DNA of 32,712 nt. Origin: Verrucomicrobiota bacterium. GTDB taxonomy: Bacteria; Verrucomicrobiota; Verrucomicrobiia; Opitutales; UBA953. The stretch is taken from the NCBI GenBank assembly GCA_030834165.1, contig JAURFU010000023.1:1-32712 (forward strand), read 5' to 3'. The notes beneath the pieces were generated by a model. That model was not told the origin of the DNA, did not search any database, and was given only the letters and a program-made list of their open reading frames with translations. Positions 23,927 to 30,952 of the stretch are shown piece by piece. How positions within the stretch are numbered: the first letter of the stretch is position 1; every line of letters starts with the position of its first letter. A program made the translations under genes and the position numbers.

Positions 23927-25804
23927 CCTGCTTCCGCTATCCACCCACATCTCCCGCGTCACCTTGAGGAGCACGTAACCGCTGACGGCAAAGACGGCGG
24001 TCAGGACCCAGGCCATCTTGAGGCGGGAGGGATCGCCGGCGGCGTAGAGGAAGTTGCCGATGGCGAAGAGCGAGCCCCAGATGAGCGCACAACCGGCGAT
24101 CCAGCCCACGAAGGCGGAGCCGACGCGGTTCTCCTGAGCGATCTCGGCATCGGTCACACCGGCTTCGGCACGGATGTCCGTCCAACCGGGACCGGCGGGC
24201 TTCACCTTCTGACAGAATGAGATCAAGGTCGCGCGGTCCGTCTGCGGACCGACGTAGGCGGTGACGAGCCAGGCGATGGTCGTGAGGCCGACCTGCCAGA
24301 GGGTCGTGGTGGCGAAATCCGCCTGCGGCAGGGCCATCGGGACGCCCACGGCGGTCACGAGCGACATCACCATGGCGACGACTTCGCACCAAGCGGAGAC
24401 GCGCCACCAGAACCAGCGGGCGATGTAGAGCAGGCCCGTGCCGGCGCCGATCGAAAGCAGGACCTGGAAGGCCGCCTGCGCGGAGGTCATGTACAGGCTG
24501 AGCACGGCCGCGACGACGTAGAGCAGGACGGTCGAGAGCCGGCCGACGTTCACGTAGTGGGACTCGGAGGCGTCCGCTTTCACGAAACGACGGTAGAAGT
24601 CATGCACGAGATACGACGAGCCCCAGTTGAGGTGCGTCAGGATAGTGGAGGAGTTCGCCGCGATGAGGCCGCCGATCATCAGGCCGACGAAACCGACCGG
24701 CAGGAACATGAGCATGGCCGGGAAGGCGGAGTCATGTCCGATGAGGTCCGGGTCCGCGGCCGGGAAGGCCGACTTGATGGCCGCGAGGTCGGGATAGATG
24801 ATGATCGAGCACAGCGCGGTGATGATCCACGGCCACGGACGCAGCACGTAGTGGGCGATGTTGAAGAAGAGCGTGCCGCCGAGGGAGTCCTTCTCGGATT
24901 TCGACGCGAGCATGCGCTGGGCGATGTACGAACCGCCGCCGGGCTCGGAACCGGGATACCAGTTGGCCCACCAGCTGACGGCGATCGGCAGGATGAAGAT
25001 CATCAGCGCCAGCTCCGGCATCGTGAAGTTGGGAAGCATGTCCAGGATCGGCTGACCCTTGCCGTCCGACACCGACATCACCGGCACGCCCTCGGTGGTG
25101 ACCACCTGCTGGGTCGAGAGCTTCGAGACCAGCGCCTTCAGGCCGGCCCAGCCGCCCGCGCCCTTGCCGACCAGGCGTTCGCCGACCTCGACGAGCGAGA
25201 ACCAGGCGGCCGCGAACACGGCGGTCATCTTGATGAAGAACTGCACCATGTCGATGACCAGCACGCCCCAGAGACCGGAGTGGGCGGCGAAGACGACGTT
25301 CAGGATGCCGCAGACGACGATGGTCTGCCAGGCCGGCATGCCGAAGAGGATGTTGGCGATCTTGCACGCGGCGAGGGTCACCATGCCCATGATGAAGCAG
25401 TTGAAGAAGAGGCCGAGGTAGACGGCGCGGAAGCCGCGCACGACCGAGGCGGCGGTGCCGGAATAGCGGTGCTCGTAGAACTCGAGATCGGTCATGACAC
25501 CCGAGCGGCGCCAGAGGCGGGCGAAGAAGAAGACGGTGGCGACGCCGGTGAGCACGAAAGCCCACCACTGCCAGTTACCGGCGACGCCGTATTTGCGGAC
25601 CTGCTCGGTGACCCAGTTCGGGGTGTCGGACGAGAACGTGGTCGCCACCATCGACAGGCCGGCGAGCCACCACGGCACCGAGCGGCCGGAGGCGAAGAAC
25701 TCGGCGGTGCTGCCACTCGAGCGCTTGGCGAGGAAGAGCGCGGGGACGAAGCAGATCAGGATCGAGACAGCGACGATGACCCAATCAATCCAGGTGATAT
25801 TCAT
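23924..25804 (-). CDS. Sodium:solute symporter family transporter
   Basis: A 626-residue integral membrane transporter of the sodium:solute symporter (SSS) family, which couples sodium entry to uptake of sugars, organic acids or similar solutes. About 13-15 hydrophobic helices can be traced, beginning with IDWVIVAVSILICFVPALFL. Family features include FFASGRSVPWWLAGLSMVATTFSSDTP early on, with the SSS-typical serine/threonine sodium-site region, and the middle block GLMIGGLIAANSSTILTHLNWGSSY. A soluble loop lies near residue 230-260. The ATG at 25804 gives a normal N-terminus. Substrate is unknown; the neighbouring exported oxidative pair (26081-29182) may act on the same compound class, which is inference. 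Confidence 0.9.
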   Translation of the reverse strand: MNITWIDWVIVAVSILICFVPALFLAKRSSGSTAEFFASGRSVPWWLAGLSMVATTFSSDTPNWVTEQVRKYGVAGNWQWWAFVLTGVATVFFFARLWRRSGVMTDLEFYEHRYSGTAASVVRGFRAVYLGLFFNCFIMGMVTLAACKIANILFGMPAWQTIVVCGILNVVFAAHSGLWGVLVIDMVQFFIKMTAVFAAAWFSLVEVGERLVGKGAGGWAGLKALVSKLSTQQVVTTEGVPVMSVSDGKGQPILDMLPNFTMPELALMIFILPIAVSWWANWYPGSEPGGGSYIAQRMLASKSEKDSLGGTLFFNIAHYVLRPWPWIITALCSIIIYPDLAAIKSAFPAADPDLIGHDSAFPAMLMFLPVGFVGLMIGGLIAANSSTILTHLNWGSSYLVHDFYRRFVKADASESHYVNVGRLSTVLLYVVAAVLSLYMTSAQAAFQVLLSIGAGTGLLYIARWFWWRVSAWCEVVAMVMSLVTAVGVPMALPQADFATTTLWQVGLTTIAWLVTAYVGPQTDRATLISFCQKVKPAGPGWTDIRAEAGVTDAEIAQENRVGSAFVGWIAGCALIWGSLFAIGNFLYAAGDPSRLKMAWVLTAVFAVSGYVLLKVTREMWVDSGSR

Positions 25805-25908
25805 GGCGGGGCGCGGGGTTGGGATGTTTCTCCCTCACCCTGCCCCATGTGGCAACCGCGTTCCCCTCGCTGATATGACCACTTCGGAGCATTAGGGTCT
25901 CGAGGTAG

Positions 25909-25929
25909 GGTCAGCACTGCGTGCTGACC
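25909..25929 (+). repeat. 21-nt palindrome family, copy 3
   Basis: Perfect 9-bp arms GGTCAGCAC and GTGCTGACC around TGC, preceded by CTCGAGGTAG and followed by TAGTTG. The left flank is shared with copies 2 (reversed) and 8. Confidence 0.8.
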
Positions 25930-25946
25930 TAGTTGCCGAACTCCTA

Positions 25947-25967
25947 GGTTGGCACGCAGTGCCAACC
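25947..25967 (-). repeat. 21-nt palindrome family, copy 4
   Basis: Perfect 9-bp arms GGTTGGCAC and GTGCCAACC around GCA, preceded by CTA and followed by CTACC. It lies 17 nt from copy 3 in opposite orientation, and its arms differ by paired changes. Confidence 0.8.
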
Positions 25968-25981
25968 CTACCTGACACAGC

Positions 25982-26002
25982 GGATGCGATGTCATCGCAT
26001 CC
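25982..26002 (-). repeat. 21-nt palindrome family, copy 5
   Basis: Arms GGATGCGAT and ATCGCATCC around GTC are perfect and followed by CTACCC. The arm sequence is unrelated to the GCAGCAC type but length and flank are the same. Confidence 0.75.
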
Positions 26003-26011
26003 CTACCCAAA

Positions 26012-26039
26012 GAAAAAGGGCGCCGAACGGCGCCCTCTT
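26012..26039 (-). terminator. Intrinsic terminator of the cytochrome/propeller operon
   Basis: AGGGCGCCG (26017-26025) pairs with CGGCGCCCT (26028-26036). Read on the minus strand the stem is followed by TTTTTCT, as expected of a terminator for the gene ending at 26081. The rest of the 25805-26080 gap holds the three palindromes listed above and no gene. Confidence 0.85.
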
Positions 26040-26080
26040 AAATCTCCGGCCCTCAGGCCCTCGTGTCCTCGAGCCCTCCC

Positions 26081-27592
26081 TTACTTGGCCGGGATCTCGT
26101 TCAGGGTATACCAACCTTCGCTGTGCCAGAGCGCATCGCCGGACTTGGCCTTGATGTCGCCGAGCACGAGGTGATGGATGTGGCCGCGGACGAGACCGTC
26201 GACGACGAGGCGTACCTTGAGTCCGTCGGCGGAGACGGTGGCGGACTTCACGGTCGGCGTGGTCTGGTCGACCTCGGGGCTGCCGTAGCTCGACTGGTAG
26301 ATGTAGGTGAAGGTATCCATCGCGTAGTTCTTCACGTCGGCGGCCGCGGCGGCGTCCACCGGCTGGGTGAAGGTGACTTCGAAGCCGTCGGCGCGGGCGG
26401 AGATGTCATGCATCTCGAAAGGCACCTTGCCCTTGAAGCGCACGCGCTCGAAGGTGAAGGTCTTCGAACCGCGCGAACCCCAGCCGCGGTTGGATCCGCC
26501 GATGAAGAGCGTGCCGTCTTCCTGGTCCATGCGGACCGGGATCAGGCCGGCCTCGAACCCGCCGAGGAAGTGGAACACGGCGCCCTGATAGAGGCCGTTG
26601 ACCTGCTCGAGGTTGACGCGCTGGACCTGCGAAGCGGTCTGCTCGCCGACGAGCATCTGGCCTTCCCAGGGACCGAACTTGCCCTTGGTCATGTCGCAGG
26701 AGACGCCGGAGGGGGAGTTGCCGACCTTGCCGTGCGGCAGGATGACCGCCGGGGGCACGAACTCGGGGAACTTGAGGCGCTCGGTGAGGATGCGCGAACC
26801 GCTGGTCGGCTCGGGCGGCGCGGGGAAGCCCAGGAGCGGGGCCGACTTGTTGCCGGTGGGGTTGCCCTGGAAGGATCCGGGGCGCAGCCACTTGAGCGAA
26901 GAGGAACCGTTCCACACGCCCTGGTTATCGGTGTAGAAGAAGTCGCCCTTGTCGTTGTGACCGATGCCGCCCGGAGAGCGGATGCCGGAAGCGACGGGGA
27001 TGAACTTGCCTTCGGGCGTGATCTTCGCCGCCCAGCCGCGCCACGGGGAGTGGGCGTGGAAGGAGCCGGTCAGGCAGAGGACCATCCAGACGTCGCCGTT
27101 CTTGTCGGGATCCGAACCGAAGGCGTATTCATGGTAGTCGCCGCTGATGCCCCACTTGGAGCAGATCGTGTCGAAGCTGTCGGCGCGGCCGTCGCCGTCC
27201 TTGTCCGTCATGCGGGTGTGCTCCGGACGCTGGGTGGCGAAGAGCGAGCCGTCCTTCCAGAACATGCCGAGCGGCTCGTGCAGGTTGGAGGCGAACTTGG
27301 TCCACTTGACCTTGGAGACATCGGCTTCGTAGGCGCCTTCGGCGACCCAGACGTCGCCGCGGCGGGTGCCGATGGCGACCTTCTTGCCCGGGAGGAGCGC
27401 GATCGAGGAGACCTCGCAGACCTCGCCGGCCGGCGTGGGGATCTCGAGGCGCTCGTAAAACTCAGGCTGGCGGGATTCGGCGGCGCGGACCGAGTCGACG
27501 GTCGCGAGCTTGCCGGAGTTCGGCTTGGCCGGTGCGGCGGAGGCGGTGACGGCGAGGCCGGCGACCGCGAGGAGGAGGGAGAACTGCTTCAT
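26081..27592 (-). CDS. Exported beta-propeller, PQQ-sugar-dehydrogenase-like
   Basis: A 503-residue exported protein with signal peptide MKQFSLLLAVAGLAVTASA. The body resembles the six-bladed propeller of soluble sugar dehydrogenases and related PVC-group exported proteins: SSIALLPGKKVAIGTRRGDVWV, NLHEPLGMFWKDGSLFATQRPE, GIRSPGGIGHNDKGDFFYTDNQG and FIGGSNRGWGSRG. Calcium-binding-like loops DKDGDGRAD and DPDKNGD are visible near residues 130-165. A final domain (about 395-503) is sheet-rich. PQQ binding and enzyme activity are not certain from sequence. It starts 21 nt after the cytochrome c protein and ends before a strong terminator, so the two form an operon and may pass electrons between them. 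Confidence 0.8.
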   Translation of the reverse strand: MKQFSLLLAVAGLAVTASAAPAKPNSGKLATVDSVRAAESRQPEFYERLEIPTPAGEVCEVSSIALLPGKKVAIGTRRGDVWVAEGAYEADVSKVKWTKFASNLHEPLGMFWKDGSLFATQRPEHTRMTDKDGDGRADSFDTICSKWGISGDYHEYAFGSDPDKNGDVWMVLCLTGSFHAHSPWRGWAAKITPEGKFIPVASGIRSPGGIGHNDKGDFFYTDNQGVWNGSSSLKWLRPGSFQGNPTGNKSAPLLGFPAPPEPTSGSRILTERLKFPEFVPPAVILPHGKVGNSPSGVSCDMTKGKFGPWEGQMLVGEQTASQVQRVNLEQVNGLYQGAVFHFLGGFEAGLIPVRMDQEDGTLFIGGSNRGWGSRGSKTFTFERVRFKGKVPFEMHDISARADGFEVTFTQPVDAAAAADVKNYAMDTFTYIYQSSYGSPEVDQTTPTVKSATVSADGLKVRLVVDGLVRGHIHHLVLGDIKAKSGDALWHSEGWYTLNEIPAK

Positions 27593-27613
27593 GTTAAGGG
27601 ATTCCGTCGGGGA

Positions 27614-29182
27614 TTAGCGGTAGGAGTAGCCGAGCACGGCGGTCTCGCCGGGCTTCAGGGTAAGCGTGAGGGTCTTCGCGGCGGCGTCGGCCTGGAGGGC
27701 CGGACCGGAGACGGAGCGGACGAGCAGGCCGCCGGCGAGCTCGACGGCGCCGTCGGCCGGAGCGGTGACCGCGAGGTCGCGGGCGAGCGTGATGACGAGC
27801 GGCCTGTCACCGGTCGCCTTGAGCGTGCGGGTCAGCGCGGGCTTGGCGCCGCCGGCCGAGGGAACCCAGGCGTCGCTGAGCGCCACGCCTTCGCCGGCGG
27901 AGCGGAAGGTCGGGTTGCCGGCCTTGTCGAGGTCGTAGCCCTTGAACTCGGCGGCGAGATTCACCGGCGAGAACTTCCATTCCTTCTCTTCCTTCGCGCG
28001 GTCGAAGCGGACGACCGCGCCGGCGGCGCCGGCGAGGGCGACGGCCTGACCGTCGGAGAGCTTGATGACGTTCGTGCCCGCGGGCGGCTCGTTGCCGGCG
28101 CCACGGTCGGTCCAGTGGTGGCCGCCGTCCATGAACTTGCCGGTCCAGATGAGTTCGGCGGCGAGGTTGTCGGCGCTGTAGGCGATGTTCAGTCCGTTGG
28201 GGAAGCCGATGCCGATCGCGCGCGGGGTGGTCTTGTCGATGAAGTTACGGTAGATCGCGGCCACGCCGTCCTTGGCCTCGATCGGGATGAAGACCTTCTC
28301 CTTCACGGCCTTGGCCTTGGTCTTGGAGAGCCACTGGATGTCCTTGTCCTTCGGGCCCTTGTACCCGAGCACGACGACTTCCTGGCCGGCGAACTCGACG
28401 TATTCGAGGCGGAACGGAGTGAGCCCCTTCTTGAGGATGACGGGGACTTCCTTGCGGCGGCCGCCGACGGGACCGATGCCCTTGATCTCGGCGATGCGTT
28501 CGCCGCCGATGTAGAGGGCGCCGAAGTCGTCGCAGTCGAAGACGAAGTTATACTTGCCGTCGGCGGGAGCGTCGAACTGGGCGGTCCAGACCATCGCGAA
28601 GGCGTCCTTCTGGCCGGACTGGGCGACGTCGATGACGCCGGCGTTGAAGTCTTCCATCAGCGCGGGCTTCAGGGTCGAGAAGTCCGGCAGGGTCTTCCAC
28701 TCGCCCTTGTACATCGTGCCCACGAGGTTCTTGAGCGCGGTCTTCGCCGGCGGGAACGGATGGGCCTTGAGCAGCTCGGCGGCGGTCCACGGGGTCGTGC
28801 GCTTGGCGGTCGCGGCGCGGACGGACTTCACCTCATCGACGGAGACCGGTCCGGCGCCGTTGGCGAAGGTCTTGCGGACGTAGGTGAGCACGGCGGCGAT
28901 CTTCTCGTCGCTGAGCACGGCTCCCTGGGGCGGCATGTCGATGGCGTAGGACTTGCCGGCGACTTCGACCGGACCGCTCAGGCCGTTGAGCACGATCTTG
29001 ATGGAACGGGCCGGGGCGCCTTTGGGCCATTCGCTGCCCACGAGGGGGGGCAGGCCGTTGAGTCCCTTGCCGTCGGGGCCGTGGCAGGCCCCGCAGAGGG
29101 TGTTATAGATCTGGGCGCCGTCTTCGGCGGCCGTCACGAAAACGGCGGAAGCCAAGAGGGCGAGGAGCGACGAGGTGCGCAT
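27614..29182 (-). CDS. Exported cytochrome c with PA14-like domain
   Basis: A 522-residue exported protein. After the signal peptide (MRTSSLLALLASAVFVTA) comes a class I cytochrome c domain of about 90 residues with heme motif C30-G-A-C33-H34 and a likely axial methionine M83 in IDMPPQG. A PA14-like sheet domain follows at about 150-260 (AMVWTAQFDAPADGKYNFVFDCDDFGALYIGGERI, written here as one motif region with key residues D-D-F and G-A-L-Y-I-G-G). The C-terminal half is an uncharacterised sheet-rich region (DGVAAIYRNFID, AELIWTGKFMDGGHHWTDRG) known in PVC exported proteins. The ATG at 29182 gives the signal peptide and has GGAGG at 29193-29197, 10 nt upstream on the minus strand, the best Shine-Dalgarno match in the window. 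The propeller gene follows after 21 nt. Confidence 0.85.
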   Translation of the reverse strand: MRTSSLLALLASAVFVTAAEDGAQIYNTLCGACHGPDGKGLNGLPPLVGSEWPKGAPARSIKIVLNGLSGPVEVAGKSYAIDMPPQGAVLSDEKIAAVLTYVRKTFANGAGPVSVDEVKSVRAATAKRTTPWTAAELLKAHPFPPAKTALKNLVGTMYKGEWKTLPDFSTLKPALMEDFNAGVIDVAQSGQKDAFAMVWTAQFDAPADGKYNFVFDCDDFGALYIGGERIAEIKGIGPVGGRRKEVPVILKKGLTPFRLEYVEFAGQEVVVLGYKGPKDKDIQWLSKTKAKAVKEKVFIPIEAKDGVAAIYRNFIDKTTPRAIGIGFPNGLNIAYSADNLAAELIWTGKFMDGGHHWTDRGAGNEPPAGTNVIKLSDGQAVALAGAAGAVVRFDRAKEEKEWKFSPVNLAAEFKGYDLDKAGNPTFRSAGEGVALSDAWVPSAGGAKPALTRTLKATGDRPLVITLARDLAVTAPADGAVELAGGLLVRSVSGPALQADAAAKTLTLTLKPGETAVLGYSYR

Positions 29183-29247
29183 AAGGGGGTAGCCTCCATC
29201 AAGCCCCATATTCCCGTCGGTGCAAGTCGGATAGGAACGGGAGGCAG

Positions 29248-29268
29248 GGACAGCACCACGTGCTGTCC
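29248..29268 (+). repeat. 21-nt palindrome family, copy 6
   Basis: Perfect 9-bp arms GGACAGCAC and GTGCTGTCC around CAC, preceded by GAGGCAG (one change from GAGGTAG) and followed by TAGGTG. Confidence 0.78.
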
Positions 29269-29271
29269 TAG

Positions 29272-29315
29272 GTGCAAAAGTGCAAACCGGCCTACGGCCT
29301 GTGCAAAGGTGCAAA
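29272..29315 (+). repeat. Paired GTGCAAA words around a small hairpin
   Basis: GTGCAAA occurs at 29272, 29280, 29301 and 29309: two pairs with 8-nt spacing. Between the pairs GGCC (29289-29292) and GGCC (29296-29299) can fold around TAC. Confidence 0.6.
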
Positions 29316-29331
29316 TGTGGATGCAGTTTCA

Positions 29332-29407
29332 GGTGGCGGGTGGCAGCCCCGGGTGGCGGGTGGCGGGATCTGCAATTCCTAACCGCTAACCGCATACCGC
29401 CTGCCGC
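29332..29407. repeat. Heptamer tracts GGTGGCG and TAACCGC
   Basis: GGTGGCG-type units run in 7-nt phase from 29332 to 29366. TAACCGC follows at 29380 and 29387, ATACCGC at 29394 and CTGCCGC at 29401. The second tract is the reverse complement of the GCGGTTA type seen at 23728. The whole 29183-29610 gap (428 nt) is made of such repeats, the palindromes listed here and a terminator; no gene is seen in it. Confidence 0.65.
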
Positions 29408-29413
29408 GGGTAG

Positions 29414-29434
29414 GGATGGGATGACATTGCATCC
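29414..29434 (+). repeat. 21-nt palindrome family, copy 7 (degenerate)
   Basis: Arms GGATGGGAT and ATTGCATCC around GAC pair at seven of nine positions; preceded by GGGTAG. It is the decayed counterpart of copy 5, in the opposite orientation. Confidence 0.55.
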
Positions 29435-29449
29435 GCTGCATCGAGGTAG

Positions 29450-29470
29450 GGGCAGCACCGCGTGCTGCCC
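29450..29470 (+). repeat. 21-nt palindrome family, copy 8
   Basis: Perfect 9-bp arms GGGCAGCAC and GTGCTGCCC around CGC, preceded by TCGAGGTAG and followed by TAGCTG. Confidence 0.8.
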
Positions 29471-29486
29471 TAGCTGCCTTGGGTAG

Positions 29487-29507
29487 GGTTGAGCGGCCCG
29501 CTCAACC
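29487..29507 (+). repeat. 21-nt palindrome family, copy 9
   Basis: Perfect 9-bp arms GGTTGAGCG and CGCTCAACC around GCC, preceded by GGGTAG. It lies 2 nt from copy 10, which faces the other way. Confidence 0.78.
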
Positions 29508-29509
29508 GA

Positions 29510-29530
29510 GGCTGACCGAGCCGGCCAGCC
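29510..29530 (-). repeat. 21-nt palindrome family, copy 10
   Basis: Arms GGCTGACCG and CGGCCAGCC around AGC pair at eight of nine positions, followed by CTACC. Confidence 0.7.
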
Positions 29531-29549
29531 CTACCTAATACCTCGTAAA

Positions 29550-29574
29550 CAAAAGGCCGCCAGAAGGCGGCCTT
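29550..29574 (-). terminator. Intrinsic terminator of the exported protease operon
   Basis: AAGGCCGCC (29553-29561) pairs with GGCGGCCTT (29566-29574) around AGAA. On the minus strand the stem is followed by TTTTGTTT. It lies 36 nt beyond the stop of the gene at 29611. Confidence 0.85.
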
Positions 29575-29578
29575 GCTA

Positions 29579-29599
29579 GGGCAGCACGCGGTGCTGCCC
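29579..29599 (-). repeat. 21-nt palindrome family, copy 11
   Basis: Perfect 9-bp arms GGGCAGCAC and GTGCTGCCC around GCG, preceded by CTA and followed by CTACC. It sits between the 29611 stop codon and the terminator, and the 29 bases at 29576-29604 are identical to copy 2. Confidence 0.8.
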
Positions 29600-29610
29600 C
29601 TACCCTGCGC

Positions 29611-30933
29611 TCAGCGCGCGCGATACAGGCCCTGGGGATCGTAGAGCCACCAGGCGTCGAACGGATTGGCGAGGGCCGGGAGTTCGAAATACGGACGGCC
29701 CTTGTCGTCGACGCGCGAGACGACCCCGGAGACTTCGGTGCGGGTCGGCGGCTGGGGGAGCGGCGAAGGCATGGCGGTCGGGGCGACCGGCACGGGCAGC
29801 AGGTCGAGCACGGCGGTCTCTTCGATGCGCTCGATGACGTGGTCGACCCACTTGAGCTCCTTGGCCTTGTCGCCGAAAGCCTGCCAGTCGCCGGTGGAAT
29901 CGTTGGCGTACATCTGCTTCACGAATTCCTCGAGCGAGATGCCCATCTTCCTGGCCACCGGGGTGGCGAGGCGGTCGAACCACTTATTGGTGAAATCGAT
30001 CTGCTCCTTGAGCACGGTCATGTTGCCGCGGACGACGTTCGAGGCCTGGTGATGGAGCAGGATGGTGTTCGGGTAGCAGTAGGAGCGCTCGGCCAGCGTG
30101 CAGATGACGGCCGTCATCGAGGCGGCGAAGCCTTTCACGACGACGTGCACCGGAGCCTTGGAGGCGGCCATGGCCTTCTGGATCTGGTAGCCCGCGGCGA
30201 CGGAACCACCCGGGGAGTTGTCGACGACGATGAAGATCGGGAACTCGGAGGACTGGTTGTTATAGAAGGCGATGCGCGTGCAGACGTAGTCGGCCAGCTG
30301 CTCGGTCACGGCGCCGTTGAAGGCGATGCGACGGTCGCTGACGTACAGCACGCCGTCGACGAGCGGGTCCTTGAGATACTTCGGCTTGGCCTTGCTGGCG
30401 ATCTTGCGGGCCTCGTCTTCCTTCTGGAAGCGCTGGATCTCGTTGGAGAGGCGGGCGACGGTGTTGGCGGCCTCGAGCTGGAGCTGCTTGGCCTCGGCTT
30501 CGAGTTCGCGGATCTTGTTGGAGCGTTCGGCCAGGCGGGCGGTGGAACGGGCGGATTCGAGCGCGGCCTGGCGCTCGAGCTTGGCGCGTTCGTCCTCGAG
30601 GGCGGCGGCTTCGGCGGAAGCCTTCGCGAGACGGAGCGAACGCTCGGCGGTCAGGCGGGCGACCTCGGCCTGCAGCGGGGCGAGCTCCTCGGCGCGCTTG
30701 GCTTCGGCAAGGGCGAGCTCGGCGTCGATGCGGGCCTTCTGGGCACGCATGCTTTCGGCTTCCTTCATCGCGGCCTTCTGCTGCGGGGTGAGTTCGTCGC
30801 GGGGCGCGGCCACGGGAGCCGGAGCCGCGGGAGCAGCGGGAGCAGCCGGGGCCGGCGCGGCCTGCTGGGCGAGGGCGTTCGCGGCCGCGAAGACGGCGAG
30901 CGCGAGGACGCGGAGGGAGGTGCGGAGATGCAT
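29611..30933 (-). CDS. Exported coiled-coil protein with ClpP-type protease domain (second of pair)
   Basis: A 440-residue exported protein with three parts. Residues 1-22 are a signal peptide (LRVLALAVFAAANALA), followed by an alanine/proline linker (24-44). Residues about 48-175 form a long charged helix typical of a coiled coil. Residues about 190-370 are a ClpP-fold serine protease domain with S272 (GFAASM), H295 (LLHHQAS) and D349 (TGDWQAF), plus the oxyanion strand DNSPGGS. The segment ending KWVDHV aligns without gaps with the cytosolic ClpP of this window around D173. A proline-rich spacer leads to a C-terminal FDAWWLYDP motif shared with its upstream neighbour. No ATPase accompanies it. 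Function is unknown; periplasmic proteolysis or a scaffold role is inference. It follows its paralogue after 19 nt, with C-rich sequence before ATG. Confidence 0.85.
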   Translation of the reverse strand: MHLRTSLRVLALAVFAAANALAQQAAPAPAAPAAPAAPAPVAAPRDELTPQQKAAMKEAESMRAQKARIDAELALAEAKRAEELAPLQAEVARLTAERSLRLAKASAEAAALEDERAKLERQAALESARSTARLAERSNKIRELEAEAKQLQLEAANTVARLSNEIQRFQKEDEARKIASKAKPKYLKDPLVDGVLYVSDRRIAFNGAVTEQLADYVCTRIAFYNNQSSEFPIFIVVDNSPGGSVAAGYQIQKAMAASKAPVHVVVKGFAASMTAVICTLAERSYCYPNTILLHHQASNVVRGNMTVLKEQIDFTNKWFDRLATPVARKMGISLEEFVKQMYANDSTGDWQAFGDKAKELKWVDHVIERIEETAVLDLLPVPVAPTAMPSPLPQPPTRTEVSGVVSRVDDKGRPYFELPALANPFDAWWLYDPQGLYRAR

Positions 30934-30952
30934 GGGGGGTTGTGTTATGAAA

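Noticed and set aside
26063-29389. An open frame of over 1,100 codons on the plus strand
   Set aside because: It is antisense to two genes with signal peptides, a heme motif and propeller repeats; its own translation is low-complexity G/A/E/V/D/R with no domain. Long antisense frames are expected at this GC content.
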